From assembly GCA_013203855.1 (NCBI GenBank), contig JABMPG010000528.1, positions 1 to 7,780 on the forward strand: a stretch of 7,780 bases of DNA. Reading direction: 5' to 3'. This stretch comes from a bacterium (GTDB lineage Bacteria > Sumerlaeota > Sumerlaeia > UBA8349). The notes beneath the pieces were generated by a model that was not told the DNA's origin, did no database searches, and was given only the letters and a program-made list of their open reading frames with translations. The translations under genes and the position numbers were made by a program. Shown here in pieces: positions 1-4,677 of this stretch (its first letter is position 1; the number at the start of each line of letters is the position of its first letter).

Positions 1-374
1 GGGGTGTTGGGATGCACCACCCGCCCTTCCGGAACGGCCCGCAGATTCAGACGGGTGAAATCCGCTTCCTCCCGTAGCCACGCCAGAAAATCGTCCCCGA
101 AAATCCGATCGCCTTCACGTCCCTTCTGGCCCTTCAACATCTCGATATCCTGCTCGGTCGCCCGCGTTTCCCTCATCCATTCCACGAGCCACGCCAGCCC
201 CGCATTGACACAATAGCCGGCCTGATGATCCCCGTAGTCCGGATACGTGCGGAAAAAATGATCGAATTGAGCGAACTGCTCATGCATCCCCATCCGAAAG
301 TACAGTTGAGCCATGCTCAACTGATACTGATCCGTAAACAGGATGCCTGCTGCAACAGAATCGCTACTCTTCAT
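1..374 (-). CDS. pncB: Nicotinate phosphoribosyltransferase, N-terminal part (runs off left edge)
   Basis: The minus strand reads from an ATG at 374 through 124 open codons to the window edge, so the gene is cut by the window rather than broken. The enzyme joins nicotinate to phosphoribosyl pyrophosphate (with ATP) to give nicotinate mononucleotide, the entry step of NAD salvage, in the cytoplasm. Seen in the sequence: an N-terminal TDQYQLSMAQLYFRMGMHE block, then FDHFFRTYPDYG, GYCVNAGL and AVPEGRVVHPN. These match the characteristic TDxYxLTMAxxYF, AGL and VPEGxxVxPxxP segments of the family. The catalytic core lies outside the window. A purine-rich AAGGGAAG stretch about 6 nt upstream of the ATG (near 381-388) serves as ribosome-binding site. 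The gene is divergent from the CARDB gene at 710. Family assignment is firm; the symbol rests on family only. Confidence 0.9.
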   Translation of the reverse strand, partial: MKSSDSVAAGILFTDQYQLSMAQLYFRMGMHEQFAQFDHFFRTYPDYGDHQAGYCVNAGLAWLVEWMRETRATEQDIEMLKGQKGREGDRIFGDDFLAWLREEADFTRLNLRAVPEGRVVHPNT

Positions 375-397
375 CGCGATCTTCCCTTCGTGTAGTT

Positions 398-434
398 GCC
401 AGGAGCCGGGAGCATGTAGCAAAACTCCGGTGGC
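398..434 (-). promoter_or_regulatory. Possible stem-loop in the pncB leader
   Basis: An imperfect inverted repeat lies 24-60 nt upstream of the pncB start. GCCA at 398-401 can pair with TGGC at 431-434, and CCGGGAG (406-412) with CTCCGG (425-430) with one bulged base. The loop is 413-424. It would be transcribed as part of the pncB leader. I do not recognise it as a known NAD-responsive riboswitch, and no clear -35/-10 pair for pncB was found. It may be chance pairing in a G+C-rich spacer. Confidence 0.25.
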
Positions 435-529
435 AAGGGCCGGTGGCACCGTTGTTCAGGAGACCGCAAAAAGGAGGGCAGGTCAAGAGATACGCGTATC
501 CGTGTCTTTCCGGTCTCGGCATAGTGCCG
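427..529. repeat. Cluster of short direct and inverted repeats in the pncB/CARDB spacer
   Basis: Four small symmetric elements lie in about 100 bp of non-coding DNA. CCGGTGGCA occurs twice in direct orientation (427-435 and 440-448, 13-bp period). CGGTG-G-CACCG spans 441-451. The perfect 12-bp palindrome GATACGCGTATC is at 489-500. CGGCA-TAG-TGCCG is at 517-529. Such sites are typical in size for dimeric repressor operators between divergent genes. None matches an operator I can name, and short palindromes also arise by chance. Confidence 0.3.
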
Positions 530-543
530 CAGCGCATCTCGTT

Positions 544-560
544 GTAGGTATTAGTCCTAC
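544..560. promoter_or_regulatory. Operator-like inverted repeat GTAGGT-N5-TCCTAC
   Basis: The 17-bp core reads GTAGGT-ATTAG-TCCTAC. Counting the flanking T and A, it forms TGTAGG-N7-CCTACA with perfectly symmetric 6-bp arms (543-561). It sits 25 bp upstream of the -35 box at 586, a position typical of an activator site. The general form (six-base arms, short AT-containing spacer) resembles sites of LuxR/NarL-type response regulators; the known GacA/UvrY box, TGTAAG-N6-CTTACA, is built the same way. A related 17-bp repeat lies upstream of gmd at 6968-6984. Binding by any given protein is inference. Confidence 0.45.
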
Positions 561-585
561 ACTCTCTTCCGGACCCGAAATATCC

Positions 586-615
586 TTGACCTTTTGCGTG
601 AAATGCCTCCATCAT
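586..615 (+). promoter_or_regulatory. Candidate sigma70-type promoter of the CARDB gene
   Basis: TTGACC at 586-591 matches five of six bases of the -35 consensus. CATCAT at 610-615 matches four of six of the -10 consensus, with an 18-bp spacer. Transcription would start near 622 and give a leader of about 88 nt before the ATG at 710. An alternative -10, CATATG at 613-618, would need an overlong spacer. Identified by eye only. Confidence 0.4.
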
Positions 616-635
616 ATGGGCCTGTCAGATTTCAA

Positions 636-709
636 CCACAGCGTTTGTGGCACCCCTGTCTCATATCTCGCCGAGACAGCCCCCTGCGGGTTGTCAAGGA
701 AACACAACC
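636..709 (+). promoter_or_regulatory. Structured leader of the CARDB gene with ribosome-binding site in a hairpin loop
   Basis: Three consecutive perfect inverted repeats fill the leader. CCACA/TGTGG (636-640 and 646-650) has a 5-nt loop. CTGTCTC/GAGACAG (656-662 and 673-679) is a 7-bp stem with a 10-nt loop. GGTTGT/ACAACC (689-694 and 704-709) is a 6-bp stem with a 9-nt loop that ends exactly at the base before the ATG. The third loop (695-703) contains the Shine-Dalgarno sequence AAGGA (696-700). A CCC at 682-684 could pair with GGG 688-690 and compete with the third stem. It matches no riboswitch class I can name. Confidence 0.4.
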
Positions 710-1990
710 ATGCGTGACGACACTCATACCGGGACTTTGGGATCGAAAAGCGGAAACTTTCTTCTCTTTTTGGGGACGATTCTATCCCTCTGCGCGAGCC
801 AAGCCCACGCTCTGCCCGACCTCATCCCGTATCAGCCCGTGGGTTGGTCCGCCGCTATCGTCGTCTCCACCGTCACGGATACCGATCAAGACAGTTCCAG
901 TCTCAGCGACACCCAAACCCTCTATCTCGATTGGGCTGTCCTGAACGATGGAACGACCACGGCCACGGAGCAGTTCCAGGTTGATCTCTATGTGGATGCC
1001 ACGCGTCGGACCGGCTGGAACGTCTCCTCTCTGACAAACGGTTTCTTTGTCGCCGTCCGGGACTATAGCCTCGGAACCCTCGCGGCTGGGCCTCACACGC
1101 TCCGTCTGGTCGTCGACGCGCAGGAAAGTATCGGAGAGGATGACGAGACCAACAACGAGTTCACCAAGAACATCGCCGTCATCGAAACCGCGCCCAATCT
1201 CCTGCCCCACAAACCGACTGACTGGAGCAATCCCCTTGTCATCTCCGGTCGTCCCGGAGGAAACACGCAGGCGAATGTTCTTCTCACCAGCGAAACCGTG
1301 CATCTTGACTTCGCGGTGGTGAATCTCGGCACGACGCCGACGCTCACTGGATTCGACGTGGTCGTTAACGTCAATGGTAGCGAGGCGCTGCGACATGAAC
1401 GGTCGGAGCCGCTAACAGACGGCTTCTTCTTCCGGTCGGAAGACAACGCTCTGAGTCCGCTCGCGGCCGGAGAATACACCTTCGAACTGGTGGTGGACGC
1501 CGATGGCGAGATTTCCGAAAGCAACGAGGATGACAACACCTTCTCCCGAACCATCACGGTTTACGAACTTCCCGGCTCCGACCTCGTTCCCTATGGCCAT
1601 GCCGGTCGCGTTACCCCCATGACTGTTTCCCGTACGGCAGGCACCAATCAGGAAGATACGGACCTGACCGCCGTCGAGACTATCTACCTGGACTGGGCGG
1701 TGATCAACCGGGGCAATGCCGACACTCAGGCCAGTTTCAGGACCACTCTCTTTGTGGACGGCGAACAGGTGAAGCAATGGGTCACCATTCCGCCTGTGCA
1801 ACCCAGTTTCTTTGTCAAGATCGAAGACGCCCAGATTGGTCCCCTTGCCGCCGGCAGCCACGAGCTTACCCTCACCGCCGACTCGCCCGGGGAGGAAACC
1901 GAACTCGAAGAAGACAACAACAGCTACACCAAAACCATTCAGATCAAGTCGGGGACAACTGCGGCCAGAGATTGGGAACACTACAGGTAG
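710..1990 (+). CDS. Exported protein of three tandem CARDB-like domains, role unknown
   Basis: The protein has 426 residues from the ATG at 710, chosen because AAGGA lies 9 nt upstream and a signal peptide then begins near the N-terminus. An in-frame GTG at 647 lacks both and falls inside a predicted leader hairpin. Residues 1-34 look like a Sec signal peptide: polar start, hydrophobic FLLFLGTILSL core, cleavage after AHA. The Cys in LSLC is preceded by Leu, so a lipobox is unlikely. The mature protein is three repeats of about 125 residues (35-159, 160-286, 287-413). Each has a strand like LDWAVxNxGT, then a GxLAAGxHTLxLxxD segment and an acidic E(E/D)xNNxxTK end, as in CARDB beta-sandwich (immunoglobulin-like) domains. 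A 13-residue tail follows, with no LPXTG, PEP-CTERM or catalytic domain. CARDB domains usually mediate adhesion or act as spacers on larger enzymes; a protein of CARDB domains alone suggests a periplasmic or surface structural or binding role. That role is inferred. Confidence 0.85.
   Translation: MRDDTHTGTLGSKSGNFLLFLGTILSLCASQAHALPDLIPYQPVGWSAAIVVSTVTDTDQDSSSLSDTQTLYLDWAVLNDGTTTATEQFQVDLYVDATRRTGWNVSSLTNGFFVAVRDYSLGTLAAGPHTLRLVVDAQESIGEDDETNNEFTKNIAVIETAPNLLPHKPTDWSNPLVISGRPGGNTQANVLLTSETVHLDFAVVNLGTTPTLTGFDVVVNVNGSEALRHERSEPLTDGFFFRSEDNALSPLAAGEYTFELVVDADGEISESNEDDNTFSRTITVYELPGSDLVPYGHAGRVTPMTVSRTAGTNQEDTDLTAVETIYLDWAVINRGNADTQASFRTTLFVDGEQVKQWVTIPPVQPSFFVKIEDAQIGPLAAGSHELTLTADSPGEETELEEDNNSYTKTIQIKSGTTAARDWEHYR
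812..1948 (+). repeat. Three in-frame ~125-codon repeats inside the CARDB protein
   Basis: The repeat units are 812-1186, 1187-1567 and 1568-1948. They are alike in protein pattern: a DLIP/NLLP/DLVP start, the LDWAV or LDFAV core, the GFFVAVRD/GFFFRSED/SFFVKIED segment, the LAAG turn and the acidic NN end. They have diverged clearly in residues, so this is old domain duplication rather than a recent DNA tandem repeat. Confidence 0.8.
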
Positions 1991-2027
1991 CCCCCAGCCA
2001 AACCAATCCTCCACTCCGGAGAATCGG

Positions 2028-2049
2028 GAAGGGTGTGGTTTCTCCCTTC
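2028..2049 (+). terminator. Weak hairpin after the CARDB gene, possible terminator
   Basis: GAAGGG (2028-2033) and CCCTTC (2044-2049) form a perfect 6-bp stem with a 10-nt loop, 38 nt past the CARDB stop codon. No run of T follows, so intrinsic termination is doubtful. It is the only hairpin of note between the stop codon and the next promoter candidate. Confidence 0.25.
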
Positions 2050-2120
2050 GCTCTCTGTTGGGTATTTGTACTGGCGCCTCTGCACTTCTACTGATCTCCA
2101 AAAACCGTAAACATCGCAAT

Positions 2121-2154
2121 GTCACTCGCATCGCATCCCCTCTTAAAATAGGGG
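2121..2154 (+). promoter_or_regulatory. Candidate response-regulator promoter with an inverted repeat around the -10
   Basis: TAAAAT at 2144-2149 matches five of six -10 bases. The hexamer 17 bp upstream, GTCACT (2121-2126), is a poor -35 box, which would fit an activator-dependent or weak promoter. The -10 is flanked by CCCCT (2137-2141) and AGGGG (2150-2154), a symmetric pair that could be a repressor or autoregulation site. Transcription would begin near 2156, which supports the ATG at 2194 as start codon over the in-frame GTG at 2155. Confidence 0.35.
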
Positions 2155-2193
2155 GTGCGTTTTGCTGATCTTATGAAAGTTGGGGGCGCTGTC

Positions 2194-2886
2194 ATGTCCG
2201 AACCGGCCAAACGAAAGACTCGGGTCCTTCTTGTGGATGACAACCCCATGGTCAGCGAAGGCATCCGCTCTGTTCTCAACCGCGGGAACGATTTCGAAAT
2301 CGTCGGCGAGATGACCGATGGACGCGAGGCCCTCTCCCGAGCCAAACTCCTCAAGCCCGACGTGATCGTCCTAGATATCGCGACCTCGCTCATCAACAGC
2401 CTGGAGACGGCCCAGATGCTGCGTCGCCAGAATGCCCATACCCGCATCATCCTCCTCACTTTGCACAGCAGTGCCGATTATTCGCGCGAACTCGACCGCT
2501 ATGGGATCCAGAGTTATACACTGAAAGGCAGTTTGCCCGGCGACCTGGCCAAGGCCATCGCTTCGGACGGCAGGCTCGACCACTCCGCCGAAAACGGCAT
2601 GGACACTCCTTCGCCGTCGTCGTCGCGGCACGTGCCTCTCGGCAATTCCCTGAGCCAGACTAGAGCCGCGACGAATGGGCTGGAGAAGCTTTCCCAACGC
2701 GAACTCGAAGTTCTCGAGATGATCGCCGCCGGACGCAAGAACAAAGAAATCGCCGAGACCCTCGGCCTGAGCGTCCGAACCGTCGAAACCCATCGCCAGC
2801 GAATCATGCGGAAACTTCGCCTTCGCGGAACCGCAGCTCTCACTGGTTTCGCCATCTCCCATGGTCTCATTCAACCCGCCATTTAA
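2194..2886 (+). CDS. NarL/FixJ-family response regulator (orphan)
   Basis: This is a 230-residue two-domain regulator in the cytoplasm: a histidine kinase would phosphorylate the receiver domain, changing DNA binding by the C-terminal helix-turn-helix. Start choice: GGGGG at 2182-2186 sits about 7 nt before the ATG at 2194; the in-frame ATG at 2173 lacks a ribosome-binding site. Receiver, about residues 8-125: acidic pair D15-D16, phosphoacceptor D61, switch residue T89 and K111 are all present. The usual D-x-x-M-P-x-x-x-G after the phosphoacceptor is replaced by D-I-A-T-S-L-I-N-S, so Pro and Gly are both lost. A Ser/Pro-rich linker follows (about 137-155). The LuxR/GerE domain (about 166-226) has LSQRELEVLEMIAAG, NKEIAETLGLS and VETHRQRIMRKL. 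No kinase gene is in the window and the target is unknown. It could bind the inverted repeats at 544-560 and 6968-6984; that is speculation. Confidence 0.92.
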   Translation: MSEPAKRKTRVLLVDDNPMVSEGIRSVLNRGNDFEIVGEMTDGREALSRAKLLKPDVIVLDIATSLINSLETAQMLRRQNAHTRIILLTLHSSADYSRELDRYGIQSYTLKGSLPGDLAKAIASDGRLDHSAENGMDTPSPSSSRHVPLGNSLSQTRAATNGLEKLSQRELEVLEMIAAGRKNKEIAETLGLSVRTVETHRQRIMRKLRLRGTAALTGFAISHGLIQPAI

Positions 2887-3070
2887 CCCGCCTCTCACGT
2901 CGCATATCGGCACCAGACCAAATCTTCAGAATGTAACCGGTGAATGCCTGATGGCCCGTGGGGGCGTCGGGTCGCACTTCTGACATCCTGCATTTTGATG
3001 CTCTCGGTTTTCCTTCCGCTCCACCCTACTTTCGCGGCATACTGGGGAAGATCGGGCGGGGAGCCGACGT

Positions 3071-3814
3071 ATGGAGAATCACACACTGGATCGCCTTGCC
3101 AACTTTTTCCTTGAGAGCGGGCCGGTGGCGGTGCTAACGGGCGCGGGCATCTCCACCGAGAGTGGAATCCCGGATTTCCGCAGTCCTGGAACCGGCCTCT
3201 ATAACCGTATGAACCCGATGGAATACTTGTCCGTGAAAGGCATGATGGCGCAGCCCGGGCGCTTCTGGCGGGGGTTCTCCGAGATCGTCGCCGTCGCCCT
3301 GGGAGCCCGGCCCAACCGGGGCCATCTGGCGCTGGCGCGACTGGAACAAGCGGGCCATATTTCGACCCTCATCACCCAGAACATTGACGGCCTGCACCAA
3401 AAAGCCGGATCCCGGAACGTGATCGAACTCCACGGGCACCTGCAAACGGCCCGCTGCACCCGATGCGAAACCAGGTTGCCCATGGTCGACGCTCTCGGAC
3501 GATTTCCGGCGCGGCCCATCCCCCTATGCGAAGTGTGCGGAAAAATGCTGCGTCCCGACGTGGTCCTCTTCGGCGACATCCCCACCGAGTACGACCGGGC
3601 GCTCCGGGCCGTCCAAGAAGCCGGCTCGCTGCTCATCGTCGGATCCAGCCTCTCCGTTTCGCCCGCCAATTTCCTGGTCTACGAAGCGGACAGAGTCGCG
3701 ATCATCAACCGCGATGCGACTCTCGCCGATGAAGCCGCCGAAATTCTGGCGTCTGGCGCCGCCGGAGATGTCCTGAACAACCTTGCGAGCAGACTTCTGG
3801 ATGGGAAAGAGTGA
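3071..3814 (+). CDS. Sir2-family NAD-dependent protein deacylase (sirtuin)
   Basis: This 247-residue protein is of normal length for a single-domain bacterial sirtuin. It removes acetyl (or other acyl) groups from lysines, using NAD and yielding nicotinamide and O-acyl-ADP-ribose. Visible motifs: GAGIS at 24-28 and GIPDFRSP at 32-39 (NAD binding), TQNIDGLH at 102-109, catalytic His121 in ELHGH, four zinc cysteines (C129, C132, C153, C156), and GSSLSVSPAN at 191-200, the usual GTSLxVxPA loop. All catalytic residues are present. GIPDFRSPGTGLY resembles class I sirtuins more than the CobB-like class III form; the Ala-x-x-x-Arg/Tyr desuccinylase signature is not evident. The ATG at 3071 has GGGGAG (3058-3063) 7 nt upstream. 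I found no convincing promoter or terminator in the 184-bp gap after the response-regulator gene. The stop codon is 3 bases before dapF, so the two genes are probably co-transcribed. Substrates cannot be told from sequence. Confidence 0.95.
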   Translation: MENHTLDRLANFFLESGPVAVLTGAGISTESGIPDFRSPGTGLYNRMNPMEYLSVKGMMAQPGRFWRGFSEIVAVALGARPNRGHLALARLEQAGHISTLITQNIDGLHQKAGSRNVIELHGHLQTARCTRCETRLPMVDALGRFPARPIPLCEVCGKMLRPDVVLFGDIPTEYDRALRAVQEAGSLLIVGSSLSVSPANFLVYEADRVAIINRDATLADEAAEILASGAAGDVLNNLASRLLDGKE

Positions 3815-3817
3815 GCC

Positions 3818-4666
3818 ATGCCCCTGATGTTTTGGAAAATGACCGGAGCGGGAAACGATTTCGTCGCTCTCAGCAATCTGGACGGCGCCATTGAACCGGA
3901 CGAAGGAAGACGGGCCGATCTCATCCGCAGGCTCTGCGCCCGCCGAATCGGTGTTGGAGCGGACGGCGTCCTGATCCTCGAGCCTTCCGAGAGTTGCGAT
4001 TTTCGCATGCGATACTATAACGCCGATGGGGGCGAGGCCGAGACCTGCGGCAACGGGGCCCGGTGTATCGCCCGGGTCGCCAAGCTCCTCGACATCGCCG
4101 GGGATCGGATGCGGTTCGACACCAGCGTCGGACCCTACAATGCCGAGATCTTTCCCGATTCCGTCCGGGTGTCCATGGGCGACGCCTTCGACCTGCGGAT
4201 GGGGATCCGTCCCGACGGCGTGGCTTCGGAGCTGATCCCGGCCGATTCGGTCTTCGGGCGCGAGGGCACGGTCGATTTTGTCAACTCGGGGGTGCCTCAC
4301 GTGGTTCTGCATGTCGAAGATCTGGAAAACACTCCCGTCGTGGCTCTCGGGCGGGTCCTACGCTATCATGCCGCCTTCGCGCCCGCGGGAACGAACGTGG
4401 ACTTTATTCAGAAACTCGGCGACAGCCATTTCGCCATCCGGACCTATGAGAGGGGGGTCGAGGACGAAACGCTCGCGTGCGGCACGGGCTGTATTGCCTC
4501 TGCGGTGATCGCCCAACGGCGCGGGCTGGCCGTTTCGCCAACTCGATTCACCACCCGGAGCGGGGTCGATCTGACGGTTCATTTCGACCCAACCGTGACT
4601 GGAGCGCGGCAAGTGCAATTGCAGGGCGAAGCGCGGCTTGTTTACAGGGGGGAACTGGCTGAGTAA
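3818..4666 (+). CDS. dapF: Diaminopimelate epimerase
   Basis: The 282-residue enzyme converts LL-2,6-diaminopimelate to meso-diaminopimelate, the peptidoglycan cross-linking residue and the direct precursor of lysine. It is a cytoplasmic, cofactor-free epimerase with two catalytic cysteines. Both are visible: C77 in ETCGNGARC and C221 in LACGTGC, each in its family context. Other family blocks are MTGAGNDF at 8-15, RRIGVGADGVL at 42-52, MRYYNADGG at 64-72, VNSGVPHVV and the ENTPV region. Length is normal. The start lies 3 bases past the sirtuin stop, and its ribosome-binding site (GGGAAAGAG) overlaps the end of that gene, suggesting translational coupling. No other dap or lysine gene is in the window. 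It converges with the beta-helix gene, leaving only 11 bp between stop codons and no visible terminator hairpin. Confidence 0.97.
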   Translation: MPLMFWKMTGAGNDFVALSNLDGAIEPDEGRRADLIRRLCARRIGVGADGVLILEPSESCDFRMRYYNADGGEAETCGNGARCIARVAKLLDIAGDRMRFDTSVGPYNAEIFPDSVRVSMGDAFDLRMGIRPDGVASELIPADSVFGREGTVDFVNSGVPHVVLHVEDLENTPVVALGRVLRYHAAFAPAGTNVDFIQKLGDSHFAIRTYERGVEDETLACGTGCIASAVIAQRRGLAVSPTRFTTRSGVDLTVHFDPTVTGARQVQLQGEARLVYRGELAE

Positions 4667-4677
4667 AGGGGACGGCT

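Noticed and set aside
647..709. Upstream GTG start at 647 for the CARDB protein
   Set aside because: It would add 21 polar residues ahead of the signal peptide, lacks a Shine-Dalgarno sequence and sits in a predicted leader hairpin. The ATG at 710 has AAGGA at good spacing.
343..717. Open frames in the pncB/CARDB spacer (plus 343-717, minus 364-615)
   Set aside because: Both overlap the real pncB start and have no ribosome-binding site or family resemblance. The region is better explained as regulatory spacer.
785..811. Lipoprotein lipobox in the CARDB signal peptide (LSLC)
   Set aside because: The residue before Cys is Leu rather than Gly, Ala or Ser, and a good signal peptidase I site (AHA) follows.
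782..1396. 204-codon minus-strand open frame over the first half of the CARDB gene
   Set aside because: It is antisense to repeated CARDB domains; the translation is charged, low in motifs and resembles no family.
1412..2131. 239-codon minus-strand open frame over the CARDB gene
   Set aside because: It overlaps the third CARDB repeat and part of the second, has no domain or ribosome-binding evidence, and reads as composition-driven antisense.
2941..3060. Possible promoter or terminator between the response regulator and the sirtuin genes
   Set aside because: TTGATG (2995-3000) and CTGACA (2980-2985) lack a matching -10 at proper spacing, and no stem of useful length followed by T residues was found.
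2895..3086. 63-codon minus-strand frame between the response regulator and the sirtuin genes
   Set aside because: It overlaps the sirtuin start, and the translation has no motif or credible ribosome-binding site.
1..4666. An NAD-metabolism locus linking pncB and the sirtuin
   Set aside because: Both touch NAD, but they are 2.7 kb apart on opposite strands with two unrelated genes between them, so functional linkage is not supported.
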